Assembly (NCBI GenBank): GCA_937958625.1
Contig: CALGNO010000174.1
Location: forward strand, 1-61,640
Direction of reading: 5' to 3'
Length of the DNA stretch: 61,640 nt
From: an uncultured Neomegalonema sp.
GTDB taxonomy: Bacteria; Pseudomonadota; Alphaproteobacteria; Rhodobacterales; Rhodobacteraceae
Part shown: piece by piece, positions 46,648 through 57,605 of the stretch
Position numbering within the stretch: the first letter of the stretch is position 1
Layout: every line of letters begins with the position of its first letter
The notes under the pieces: model-generated
Told to the model about the DNA's origin: nothing
Database searches by the model: none
Seen by the model: only the letters and a program-made list of their open reading frames with translations
Made by a program: the position numbers and the translations under genes

Positions 46648-47787
46648 ATGCCAGCGCCCGCTGACGGATGGAACCTCGATCTCGTGCGCGCGCCCGAGGC
46701 TTGGCAACGGCTGGTCCCCAGCGGCGAGCCGCGCGACATCGTCTGGAACGGGGTCGAGGTCGCGCATCTGGATACCGGCTGGACCAATCACGGGGTCTTC
46801 GGCGATCTGGCCTCCACCTGGATTCGCGTCGATGACGGCATCAACTACATCGAACCCGGCAAACGCCCCGAAGACCCGATCAGCGCCTCGGCCTTTTCCG
46901 GTGGCCATGGCACGCGGACCCTGTCGGTACTGTGCGGCGATGCGCGCGAGGATCGGCGACTGGGGGCCAATCGTTCGCGCATGGGCGTTGCCCCCGGCCT
47001 GCCCGCAATTCCCTATCGGGTATCCGACAGCGTTGTGCTGGCCACCATGGAGCGTCGGCGCAGTGTGGCGATGGCGGTGCGCGATGCGGTCTTGCGTCAG
47101 GGCGCGGAGGTCATCTCGACCAGCCTCGGCTTTCCGCAACTGTCGATCTTTCAGCGACATATGGGGTCGGCTGTCGATCTCGCCTATGAGGCGGGCGTCA
47201 TCGTCGTCGGCGCAGCAGGCCAACCCCTCGATCGCGTCTCGTTTCCGGGGCGCTTCTGGCGCAGCATCGGTGTGGGCGGCGTGCGCTCGGATGGTCAGAT
47301 TTATCAGCGCTACGACGCCTCGGATCACCAGTATCTCGACGTCTGGGGTCCGGCGGACGAAATTTTCCTTGCCCAGACCCAACGCGCCAGTGGCCGCAAG
47401 GTGTTTCGTGTCGGGCGATCCTCGGAGGATGAGGATAGCCACTCTGCCGCCGGGTCGCTCGCCGGGTCTTTCGCCGCCGCCAGCGCCGCTATCAGCGCCA
47501 AGGGCAACGGCACGTCCTACGCCACCGTGCATGTTTCTGCCGCCGCCGCACTCTGGTGGCAGCATCGCGGCGCGGAAATCGAGCACGCCTATGGCCGGAA
47601 CCGCTGGCAAATCGTCGAGGCATTCCGGGCGCTACTGAAACAGACCGCCCGCCCTATCACGGCAAGGCAAAGCGCACCGACCAACGGCACCGGCATCCTC
47701 GATATTGCCGCCCTGCTCGACGCCGACCTGCCCGCCCCCAGCAGTCTGAAGCGCGAAGATCGTATCGCTGCCGGTCAGATTTTCTGA
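46648..47787 (+). CDS. S8/subtilisin-like serine peptidase without obvious signal peptide
   Basis: VEVAHLDTGW; SGGHGTRTLSVLCG; GNGTSYATVHVSAAAALW, D-H-S triad. Confidence 0.8.
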   Translation: MPAPADGWNLDLVRAPEAWQRLVPSGEPRDIVWNGVEVAHLDTGWTNHGVFGDLASTWIRVDDGINYIEPGKRPEDPISASAFSGGHGTRTLSVLCGDAREDRRLGANRSRMGVAPGLPAIPYRVSDSVVLATMERRRSVAMAVRDAVLRQGAEVISTSLGFPQLSIFQRHMGSAVDLAYEAGVIVVGAAGQPLDRVSFPGRFWRSIGVGGVRSDGQIYQRYDASDHQYLDVWGPADEIFLAQTQRASGRKVFRVGRSSEDEDSHSAAGSLAGSFAAASAAISAKGNGTSYATVHVSAAAALWWQHRGAEIEHAYGRNRWQIVEAFRALLKQTARPITARQSAPTNGTGILDIAALLDADLPAPSSLKREDRIAAGQIF

Positions 47788-47790
47788 AGA

Positions 47791-48198
47791 TCAGGAACTG
47801 GCGACCTTGCGGGCAAGATCCTGCTTGAAGGCCGTGTCGAAACCCGCCGCGATAGCGTCATTGTCTCGCAACAGCGCGCGCAGTTCTTCGATTTCCCAAC
47901 TCACGATCCGCCCGCCCTTGTCGAGCGTAACCGTGGCCGAGGCAACGTCGTCGAGGACAAAGGCGGTCTCACCGACAAAAATCCCCGGCCCGATCCGGCG
48001 GATACGCCCCGCCTTTTCAAGCAGCATATCGCCCTCGATCACATAGCAAAGACGGCGCGGCATCGACCCTTCGACGGTCAATTCGGTGCGCGGAGGAATG
48101 ACGTCGATGGTCGCAATCTCGATCAGGGCATCGACATCGGCCTCGCCCAGTTCCGGCAAGGCGCGGAAGAATGCAAAATCGTCATCCGTCTGCGTCAT
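47791..48198 (-). CDS. Cyclic nucleotide-binding-domain protein
   Basis: CRP-like beta-roll: YVIEGDMLLEKAGRIRRIGPGIFVGETAFVLDDVASATVTL; no HTH. Confidence 0.75.
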   Translation of the reverse strand: MTQTDDDFAFFRALPELGEADVDALIEIATIDVIPPRTELTVEGSMPRRLCYVIEGDMLLEKAGRIRRIGPGIFVGETAFVLDDVASATVTLDKGGRIVSWEIEELRALLRDNDAIAAGFDTAFKQDLARKVASS

Positions 48199-48265
48199 TC
48201 AAAGCATCCCATCGCATCCACCCGCCGGGTCAGGATACCACGGGCGGGTCAGATCGGCATAGCCG

Positions 48266-49018
48266 TCATCTGGCGGTAAAGCCACCATCGACCATCAGAA
48301 TCTGTCCCGTCACATAATCAGACGCGGGCGAACAGAAAAAGAGGGCGGGGCCGACAATATCCGCCATCGTCCCGTTGCGACCGATGCAGGTCTGTTCGGC
48401 ATTGCGCGCCGCTCGCTCGGCATCGGCGAAGACGGGCGCGGTCAACTCCGTCGGAAAGAACCCCGGCCCCAGCGCATTGGCGGTGATTCCATCGGGCGAC
48501 CAAGCATGCGCCATCGCGCGGGTCAGTTGCGCAATCCCGCCCTTCGATGCGCCATACGCCAGACCGCCGGGAAAGGCACGGGTTGTCTGGAGCGAAGCAA
48601 AATTCACGATCCGGCCCCAGCCCTTAGCCTTCATCGCGGGCACCATCGCCTGGGCCAGAAAGAACGGCACGGCGAGATTGAGGTCGAGGGTGATCTGCCA
48701 GCCCTCGGGGGTCACATCATCCGCGCCCTGCCGGGTATTGATCCCCGCAGCATTGACCAGAATATCCGGCGCGCCGAAGGGCTCGGCAATGCGCGGGGCG
48801 AGGGCCGTTGCATCCTCGGGATTGGAAAGGTCAGCGGCGAGGATCGCGGTCTCGCCCTTGGTCTGAGCCGCCCAATCCTCCAACGCCCCCTGTCGCCGGG
48901 CCACCCCGACCACACTGGCCCCGGCCTCGGCCAGTGCCGAAGCAACTGCGCGGCCAAGGCCACCCGACGCGCCGGTGACACAGGCCACGCGGCCCTCAAC
49001 GGAAAACCGCTCAGACAT
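48266..49018 (-). CDS. SDR family oxidoreductase
   Basis: VACVTGASGGLGRAVASAL; YGASKGGIAQLTRAMA; DYVTGQILMVDGGF. Confidence 0.9.
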   Translation of the reverse strand: MSERFSVEGRVACVTGASGGLGRAVASALAEAGASVVGVARRQGALEDWAAQTKGETAILAADLSNPEDATALAPRIAEPFGAPDILVNAAGINTRQGADDVTPEGWQITLDLNLAVPFFLAQAMVPAMKAKGWGRIVNFASLQTTRAFPGGLAYGASKGGIAQLTRAMAHAWSPDGITANALGPGFFPTELTAPVFADAERAARNAEQTCIGRNGTMADIVGPALFFCSPASDYVTGQILMVDGGFTAR

Positions 49019-49095
49019 CGAGGGCCACGCGGCGTGAGGACATCATCATCGGCTCCAAAAAATAACGGGGCCGGAAAACCAGCCCCGCAAAGACA

Positions 49096-50469
49096 TTACT
49101 GCATACCCGGCAGAGGCATAACCGGGGCACCGTTGACCTTGAGCATCGGGCCATCGGTTTCGATGTCGAAGATCAGCTCGCCATCGTCACCCTCTTTGCC
49201 GAGCTGTCCGGCCATGCCCTGAATCATCATTGCTTCCTGATCGCCGAACATGCCGGCCTTTTGGGCGCTGGCCACGAAATCAGCGAGGCCGAGGACGGTG
49301 ACATACGCGCTGCCCTCGGGCACGGTGCCCTTCAGCGCGCCTTCACCGGTGGCATCGATCTTGAGGCCAAGGCCGTCAAAGGCGATCTCGTTGATCTTCA
49401 TGCCCGTGGGGATCAGCGGCGGCATCCCGCTCATTTCCGCCTCGGCGATCGCGTCGGGGTCCATCAGCGACACCATCATCATCGCCTGCATCTGCAAGTC
49501 GATCATCACCCGGGTGATTTCACGCGGGAAGGCATTGTCGGGATCGGCCATGGCCCAGATATTGTCGCTGAGTTCCAGCCCCTCCAGCCCGATCTTATAG
49601 GCAATGTCCTGGGGTTCGGGCGCGGGTTCGGTCGGCATGGCAATGCCGACTTCCATCTTGGATGCCGAGGCCTGAACCGGCATTGGTGCCGTCATGTCCA
49701 TTTCGAAGTCGTTGATGACGGCATTGCTCGACATGGTGCCCTTGCCGATGACGGCATCGGCTGTCGTCTGACCAAAGGCCGCCGTCATGGCCATATCTTC
49801 ACCGTCGAGCGCTTCGCCGGTGATCGCAAAATCCAGGGTCATCTCGTCGAGCGTATAGTCATAGGACACGTCGAGGGTCTGAATATCGGTCCAGTCCTGA
49901 TCGGACGCCGCCTCGCCGGAAATATCCAGACCCTTGCCGTCGATCATGTAGGTCAGTTCCATGCCCTCTTCGGCGAGCTGTGCCGAATCGACCGCCGCGC
50001 TCATACCGTCGGCGGTGCCCTTGAAGGTCATGCGGTCGCCGTCGCGGACGAAATTTGAGCTCATGTTATCGTAAAGCATCTCGACGGTCATCTCGACCGG
50101 CTCATCCCCGCCCTCGGGGTTTGGAAAGCCGATGGTCATGTTCATCGTATCCATGGTGAACGTGACATCGTCATCACCGTCTTTCTCGACCTCGATCCAT
50201 GGAATCATGATCGTGTAATCCAGCGAAACGGTCTCGGCGGATTCGGGGTCGGCGACTTCCTGAGTCATGGAAAAGGTCAGGTCTTCGGTGCGCCCTTCTT
50301 CCAGATTCCAGGGGAAATTGGCCATATCCAGACCGGCCTTGGTTTCCTTGGCCAGCACGACGGCAGAGCCGCCCTCCAATGTGGCCGGTCCCTTGGCAAG
50401 CACGCTCTCGCTCGTCAGCAAGGCACCGCTGGCGGCAAGCGCGGCGACGGCAATAATCGTTTTATTCAT
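49096..50469 (-). CDS. Exported protein, possibly DUF2125-like
   Basis: Signal peptide and long beta-rich acidic protein; family only tentatively recognised. Confidence 0.5.
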   Translation of the reverse strand: MNKTIIAVAALAASGALLTSESVLAKGPATLEGGSAVVLAKETKAGLDMANFPWNLEEGRTEDLTFSMTQEVADPESAETVSLDYTIMIPWIEVEKDGDDDVTFTMDTMNMTIGFPNPEGGDEPVEMTVEMLYDNMSSNFVRDGDRMTFKGTADGMSAAVDSAQLAEEGMELTYMIDGKGLDISGEAASDQDWTDIQTLDVSYDYTLDEMTLDFAITGEALDGEDMAMTAAFGQTTADAVIGKGTMSSNAVINDFEMDMTAPMPVQASASKMEVGIAMPTEPAPEPQDIAYKIGLEGLELSDNIWAMADPDNAFPREITRVMIDLQMQAMMMVSLMDPDAIAEAEMSGMPPLIPTGMKINEIAFDGLGLKIDATGEGALKGTVPEGSAYVTVLGLADFVASAQKAGMFGDQEAMMIQGMAGQLGKEGDDGELIFDIETDGPMLKVNGAPVMPLPGMQ

Positions 50470-50600
50470 AACACGGATCCCCCGGTACTTTTCCTACGAC
50501 GGCCACAAGCATATCGCGCCCGGCGACCTTCGCACAGGTTCAATATGCCCAATGTGGCCGGTAAATGGCGTCAATCCTAGCCATTTACCGAGGCGCGGGG

Positions 50601-51908
50601 TCAGTCGGCGGCGGAAAGATCGAAATTCTCGCCGGGGAAATATTTCGCCAGACGCACATCGCCCGTACGGGCATGGCCCTCCATCCCCTCCAGCCGCGAG
50701 ATGCGGGCGCAGGACTGCGCAACCTCGCGATTGGCCTCGCGGGACATGCGCTGCCACGTCACCGTTTTCATGAACTTGTGGACCGAAAGCCCGCCGGAAT
50801 ACTTCGCCGCACCCTTCGTGGGCAGAACGTGGTTCGTACCGGAACACTTGTCGCCATAGGCCACGGTGGTTTCCTCGCCGAGGAACAGCGAGCCATAGTT
50901 GCGCAGGCTCGCCAGCCACCAATCGAGGTCCGCCGCCTGCACCTGAAGATGTTCGGAGGCATAGCGGTCGGAAACCTCGACCACTTCTTCGCGGGTATCG
51001 CACACGATGATCTCGCCATAATCGGCCCACGCTGCCTCGGCGTTAAGGCGGTTGGTCTCGGGCAGCGTTGCGATCAGCTTGGGGACAATCTCGGCAACCT
51101 TTTCGGCCAGCGCGCGGTCGAGCGAGATGAGCCATGCGGGCGAGTTATAGCCATGTTCGGCCTGACCCACGAGGTCGGCGGCAACAATTTCCGCATCGGC
51201 CTCGGCATCGGCAATCACCATGGTCTCGGTCGGTCCGGCAAACATGTCGATGCCGACCCGGCCATAGAGAATCCGCTTGGCCTCGGCGACGAACTGGTTG
51301 CCCGGCCCGACCAGAATATCCGCTGGCGGCGTCCCGAACAGACCAAAGGCCATCGAGGCCACACCCTGGACCCCGCCCAGATTGAGGATCGTGTCGGCAC
51401 CGCAGAGGTCGGCGGCATAGAGGATGGCGGGGTCGATGCCCTGTCCGGGTTTGGGCGGCGAGCAGACCGTGATGTGATCGACCTCGGCGACCTTTGCCGT
51501 CGTCACGGTCATGATGGCCGAGGCGATATGGGCATAGCGGCCACCGGGCACGTAGCAGCCCGCCGTCTGCATCGGAATCTGCTTTTGCCCCGCGATCAGA
51601 CCGGGGCGCAGCTCGATCTCGCAATCGGCGATGGTGGCTTTCTGCGCCTCGGCGAACAAACGGACGTTCTCATGGGCGTAGGCGATGTCATCCTTGAGTT
51701 TCTGGTTCACCTTGGCCACCGCCGACGCGCGGGCCTCGGCGCCGACCACGATGTCCTCGTCCCATTTGTCGAACTTGGCGGCGTATTCCGCCGCCTTCGC
51801 ATCGCCGCCCGCCTCGATCTCATTCAGCATAGCCTGCACGGTTGCCCGCACATCCTGCTCGCCCGTGGCGGAAGATTTGTCGGCTTTCTTGAGATAGGTG
51901 ACGGGCAT
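50601..51908 (-). CDS. Histidinol-dehydrogenase-family protein, probably sulfopropanediol dehydrogenase (HpsN) type
   Basis: PMQTAGCYVPGGRYAHIASAIMTVTTAKVAEVDHITVCSPP; VGIDMFAGPTETMVIAD; GTNHVLPT; AHIASAIMTV variant as in HpsN-like paralogues. Confidence 0.75.
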   Translation of the reverse strand: MPVTYLKKADKSSATGEQDVRATVQAMLNEIEAGGDAKAAEYAAKFDKWDEDIVVGAEARASAVAKVNQKLKDDIAYAHENVRLFAEAQKATIADCEIELRPGLIAGQKQIPMQTAGCYVPGGRYAHIASAIMTVTTAKVAEVDHITVCSPPKPGQGIDPAILYAADLCGADTILNLGGVQGVASMAFGLFGTPPADILVGPGNQFVAEAKRILYGRVGIDMFAGPTETMVIADAEADAEIVAADLVGQAEHGYNSPAWLISLDRALAEKVAEIVPKLIATLPETNRLNAEAAWADYGEIIVCDTREEVVEVSDRYASEHLQVQAADLDWWLASLRNYGSLFLGEETTVAYGDKCSGTNHVLPTKGAAKYSGGLSVHKFMKTVTWQRMSREANREVAQSCARISRLEGMEGHARTGDVRLAKYFPGENFDLSAAD

Positions 51909-51973
51909 GACGCGACCTCTTATGTGAGAATTCATATATAAGACTGGTTAGAAACACCAACACAGCCTCCGGG

Positions 51974-52747
51974 TCAAGGGTCGCCTTTCGGTGGATTGCA
52001 GGATGCTGTGACGAGGCGATAGCCGAAGTCATATCCGTCCCGGTCCATCAGCGCGCCATATCGCTCGGCCCAGAGTCCGCTTTCGAAGTCGGCACGGAGG
52101 CGCTCGACCGAGGCCGTCACATCGCCCAGCGCCCAAAAGCTCGACATCGCCGCACGGATTCGGGGGTCGAGATACGCTTCGGGACGCCGCCAATACGCGC
52201 CGAGGAACCCGTCGGTACAGTCATGGGGCACGGGCACAATCTCGACGGCGATGCCGCCAAGCCTCTGATCCAGTTCCGATAATCGGGGCATCTGTGCATC
52301 ATCGAGCCGGACCAGACCCGGAAAGTAATCGGCGAGCCAATAGTCGCGCATTTCAGGATCGAACGTGAGAATCACGACGTTCTCGCGGGCCACCCGTCGC
52401 ATTTCCGCCAACCCGCGCGCCAGATCGACCCAGTGATGCACCGTCAGAATGGCAAGCGCCGCCTCAAAGCTGTCATCGGCAAAAGGAAGAGCCTCGGCGC
52501 GGCCACAGACGACCGGGGCTGCCCCTGCCGGACGCTGGGCAATCATCGTCATGGATGGTTCCACCGCCAGAACCGGACGATCATCGGGTTCATAAGACCC
52601 GCTGCCCGCCCCGATGTTCAGGACGCTGCACGCGGGGCCGAGGGCACGCAGAATCGTCGCCGCGATCCGGGCATCCGGTCTTCGCAGGTTGGCATAATCA
52701 ATGCCGATACTGTCATAGCAAAGGCCCATCGCAACCCGCTCGCCCAT
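51974..52747 (-). CDS. Class I SAM-dependent methyltransferase
   Basis: VLNIGAGSGSYEP; AEALPFADDSFEAALAILTVHHWVD. Confidence 0.85.
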   Translation of the reverse strand: MGERVAMGLCYDSIGIDYANLRRPDARIAATILRALGPACSVLNIGAGSGSYEPDDRPVLAVEPSMTMIAQRPAGAAPVVCGRAEALPFADDSFEAALAILTVHHWVDLARGLAEMRRVARENVVILTFDPEMRDYWLADYFPGLVRLDDAQMPRLSELDQRLGGIAVEIVPVPHDCTDGFLGAYWRRPEAYLDPRIRAAMSSFWALGDVTASVERLRADFESGLWAERYGALMDRDGYDFGYRLVTASCNPPKGDP

Positions 52748-53634
52748 CAGCGAGACAGCAACGCGGCGGCCATCGCCCGCCCGCTCGTCCACGCATTCTC
52801 GACCCGCGCGCCGAGGCACCAGTCGCCGCCGACCAGCAGCGAGCCGTCCTCGGACTGCGCAAAATCGCGGCCCAGCGGCACGGTCGTCATGGCATAGCGC
52901 CAGCGATGGGCAGCGGCATGGGTCACCTCGGGCAAGGGGCCTCGTGCGGTACGAAGCAGGTCGAGTAGCCGCTGACAGGCCTCTTTTTTCTCAAGCTCCA
53001 GATGCGCCGTGCTCCAGTCGGGGGAGGCATGGACGACCCAGCAATCGGGTTCGGTGCCGCGCCCCGGCTTCGCGGAATTGCGTGCGATCCAAGCCAGATC
53101 GCCGTCGCGCGAGCGCGCCATCTCCGGCCAGTTCGGTGCGGTCCCGAACGCCACCATCAGCGTATAGCACGGCGCGACCTCGACCGATGCCAGCGCCTCG
53201 ATCATTTCAGGAAAAAGCACCCGGGCCTGCACCACGGGCACCGTCGAAATCAGCCGCTCGAAACGGTCTTTGCCAACGCGCCAGCCGCTCGCGTGCCGCT
53301 CGAGCGCGACCTCGGACCCGAGGCGAATGTCGAGGCCCGCCGCCATCGGTTTGACCAGCGCATTCATCGCCGGCGTGCCCACATGCCAGCCCTCGGGCGC
53401 ATCCGCAGGCTGCCAAGGCGCAGCGTGTTCCGCGAGATAGGCCCGGAAATCCGCGCCCCGGGCGGTGACGAACTGTGCCCCGTGGTCAAAGCGCAAGGCC
53501 CCCGCTCGCCGGGTCGCCAGCCGTCCGCCGACGCCGCGGCTCTTGTCGAACACAACCGGTGCATGGCCTGCATCGGCCAGCATCCGGGCACAGGACAGCC
53601 CGGCCATTCCCGCTCCGATAATTGCAGTTTTCAT
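52747..53634 (-). CDS. NAD(P)/FAD-dependent oxidoreductase (renalase-like)
   Basis: MKTAIIGAGMAGLSCARMLADAGHAPVVFDKSRGVGGRLATRR. Confidence 0.85.
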   Translation of the reverse strand: MKTAIIGAGMAGLSCARMLADAGHAPVVFDKSRGVGGRLATRRAGALRFDHGAQFVTARGADFRAYLAEHAAPWQPADAPEGWHVGTPAMNALVKPMAAGLDIRLGSEVALERHASGWRVGKDRFERLISTVPVVQARVLFPEMIEALASVEVAPCYTLMVAFGTAPNWPEMARSRDGDLAWIARNSAKPGRGTEPDCWVVHASPDWSTAHLELEKKEACQRLLDLLRTARGPLPEVTHAAAHRWRYAMTTVPLGRDFAQSEDGSLLVGGDWCLGARVENAWTSGRAMAAALLSR

Positions 53635-53643
53635 GGTGCCATC

Positions 53644-55107
<1,464 letters not shown>

Positions 55108-55160
55108 GGGATGGCTCCGGTTGGGGACGTGAATTTGACGGAATGATCGTGCAGCGTCAG

Positions 55161-56669
55161 CTATTCTGCCGCATCGGCGACACTGCGCGCGGCGGTCATC
55201 CACCGGTCCAGGCTGGCAATTTCGGCCTCGGTCAGCCGCAGGCCGACCTTGCTGCGCCGCCAGACGACGTCCGCCGCCGTCCACGCCCACTCACGGTCCA
55301 TCAGCCAGCGCACTTCGCGTTCGGTCAGATTCCAGCCGAAATGTTCCCCCAGATCGTCCACCGACTGCGCATCGCCCAGCATCTTATGGGCATCGGTGCC
55401 GTAGGCGCGGACCAGTCGCAGCGCCCATTCCGGCGTCAGGAATGGATAGCCGCCCTGCAACACGCTCACGAGCGTCTTCACGCCATCCACCGCGAAATCG
55501 CCGCCCGGCAAGGGCACCCCCGCCGTCCACTTCGGGTCGAGGTCTTCGAAATGCGGGCGCAGCATCTCGACCGCCTTTTCCGACAGGCGGCGATAGGTGG
55601 TGATCTTTCCACCAAAGATATTGAGCATCGGCGGCTGGCCGTCGGCATCCTCCAGTTTCAGCACATAGTCGCGGGTTGCCTTGGTCGCCGAGGACGCGCC
55701 GTCATCGTAAAGCGGGCGCACGCCGGCATATTTCCAGACGATGTCGGCCTCGGTGACGGGCTTCTTGAAGTACTCGGAAGCCGCCTTGCACAGATAAGCG
55801 GCTTCTTCAGGCGTGCAGACGGCTTCGGACGGGCTGCCCTCGTGTTCGGCATCGGTGGTGCCGATCAGGGTGTAGTCGGTCTCGTAGGGGATCGCGAAGA
55901 TGATCCGGCCATCGCTTTGCTGAAAGATGTACGGCTTCGGGTGGCTGAAAAGCTGTTTGGTGACGATATGCGACCCGCGCACGAGGCGGATTTTGTCCGA
56001 GGTATTCATCCGCACGCCATTGCGGATCACATCCTCGACCCAAGGGCCACCCGCATTGACGATCACCTTCGCATCCACGATGCGCGCGGCACCGGTTTCC
56101 AAATCGCTGAGCGTGACTTTCCAATGATCGCCGCGCCGTTCGGCGGAGACCATGCGGGTGCGGGTCATGATATCCGCCCCCCGATCGGCGGCGTCGCGGG
56201 CGTTCAGCACCACCAGCCGCGAATCCTCGACCCAGCAGTCGGAATATTCGTAGCCGTGGGTGAACTCATCCTTTAGCGCCATCCCGGCGACATCGGCGGT
56301 CAGGTCCAGGGATTTCGTGGCGGGAAGAATTTTCCGCCCGCCGATATGATCATAAAGAAACAGGCCCAGCCGCACCAGCCATCGCGGGCGCAGGCCCTTA
56401 TGGTGGGGCAACACAAAGCGCAGGGGCCATGCGATATGCGGCATCGCCGTGAGCAATACCTCGCGCTCTTTCAACGCCTGACGCACCAGATTGAACTCGT
56501 AATATTCCAGATAGCGTAGGCCGCCATGGAACAGCTTGGTCGAAGCCGATGAGGTCGCCTGCGCCAGATCGGCCTGCTCGCACAAGGCTACCGACAGGCC
56601 GCGTCCCGCCGCATCGCGGGCAATCCCGACGCCATTGACGCCGCCGCCGACGATCAAAAGGTCATACAT
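55161..56669 (-). CDS. glpD: Glycerol-3-phosphate dehydrogenase
   Basis: [55 protein letters not shown]. Confidence 0.95.
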   Translation of the reverse strand: MYDLLIVGGGVNGVGIARDAAGRGLSVALCEQADLAQATSSASTKLFHGGLRYLEYYEFNLVRQALKEREVLLTAMPHIAWPLRFVLPHHKGLRPRWLVRLGLFLYDHIGGRKILPATKSLDLTADVAGMALKDEFTHGYEYSDCWVEDSRLVVLNARDAADRGADIMTRTRMVSAERRGDHWKVTLSDLETGAARIVDAKVIVNAGGPWVEDVIRNGVRMNTSDKIRLVRGSHIVTKQLFSHPKPYIFQQSDGRIIFAIPYETDYTLIGTTDAEHEGSPSEAVCTPEEAAYLCKAASEYFKKPVTEADIVWKYAGVRPLYDDGASSATKATRDYVLKLEDADGQPPMLNIFGGKITTYRRLSEKAVEMLRPHFEDLDPKWTAGVPLPGGDFAVDGVKTLVSVLQGGYPFLTPEWALRLVRAYGTDAHKMLGDAQSVDDLGEHFGWNLTEREVRWLMDREWAWTAADVVWRRSKVGLRLTEAEIASLDRWMTAARSVADAAE

Positions 56670-56685
56670 GGGCGCGCTCCTGTGT

Positions 56686-57483
56686 TCAATTATGTTCGTT
56701 TTCAAGGGCATCAGGTGAAAAAGCGCCAACGATTTCAACCGAAACGCCCTGTCGGTTGCACTCGCGCATGAAGCGGGGCGGGGGCGGACGGTCGGTGACG
56801 AAGACGTCGATACGATCGAGATCGCAGATGCGCATGGGCGCGGTGCGTTCGAACTTGTGATGATCGGCCACCAAAATCACCCGCCGCGCCGAGTCGAGAA
56901 TGGCCCGCGCCACGCTGACCTCGCGCTGATCGTAATCGAGAATGGCCCCGTCATCGTCGATGGCCGAGGCGCCGATAACCGCAATGTCGGCCTTGTACTG
57001 GCGGATGAACTGCACCGCTGCCTCGCCGACAATGCCGCCGTCGCTCTGACGCACAACGCCGCCCGCGAGGATCAGCTCCTTACCGGACGAGCCATTCAGG
57101 ATATTGATAACATTGATATTATTGGTAATGACGACCAACCCGGAATGACCGGTCAGACTGCGCGCGACCTGTTCAGTGGTGGTGCCGAGATTGAGCATGA
57201 CGGAGGAATTTTCCGGGATCAGCGCCGCCGCCGCCGCCGCAATCTCGCGCTTTTCATCCGCTGCCAGATTGCGACGCTCTTCGTAATCAACATTCGACAC
57301 CGAATTGGCGGGCATTGCCCCGCCATGCACCCGGCTGAGAAGACCGCGCAGGCATAGATCGTTCAGATCCCGGCGAATCGTCTGGGGCGTGACCGCGAAT
57401 GCCTTCGCCAACGCATCCACCCCGACACGCCCATCCCGGCGCGCACCGGAGAGAATATCCTGCTGTCTTGTTGTCAGGTCCAT
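56686..57483 (-). CDS. glpR: DeoR family transcriptional regulator (GlpR-like)
   Basis: TTRQQDILSGARRDGRVGVDALAKAFAVTPQTIRRDLNDLCLRGLLSRVHGGA; adjacent to glpD. Confidence 0.9.
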   Translation of the reverse strand: MDLTTRQQDILSGARRDGRVGVDALAKAFAVTPQTIRRDLNDLCLRGLLSRVHGGAMPANSVSNVDYEERRNLAADEKREIAAAAAALIPENSSVMLNLGTTTEQVARSLTGHSGLVVITNNINVINILNGSSGKELILAGGVVRQSDGGIVGEAAVQFIRQYKADIAVIGASAIDDDGAILDYDQREVSVARAILDSARRVILVADHHKFERTAPMRICDLDRIDVFVTDRPPPPRFMRECNRQGVSVEIVGAFSPDALENEHN

Positions 57484-57605
57484 GGCGCGCCTTCGTCCTC
57501 GTTTAGGAGATACGTTACGAGTTTTCGCTTGACGCTCAAGTTATTTTCGTTTGAGCATGAGACGAACACAAACACGTCACATTCATGACGAACGGGAGGA
57601 TACCG

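Noticed and set aside
46627-47610. 327-aa minus-strand ORF
   Set aside because: Antisense to the S8 peptidase with clear catalytic motifs; no recognisable domain.
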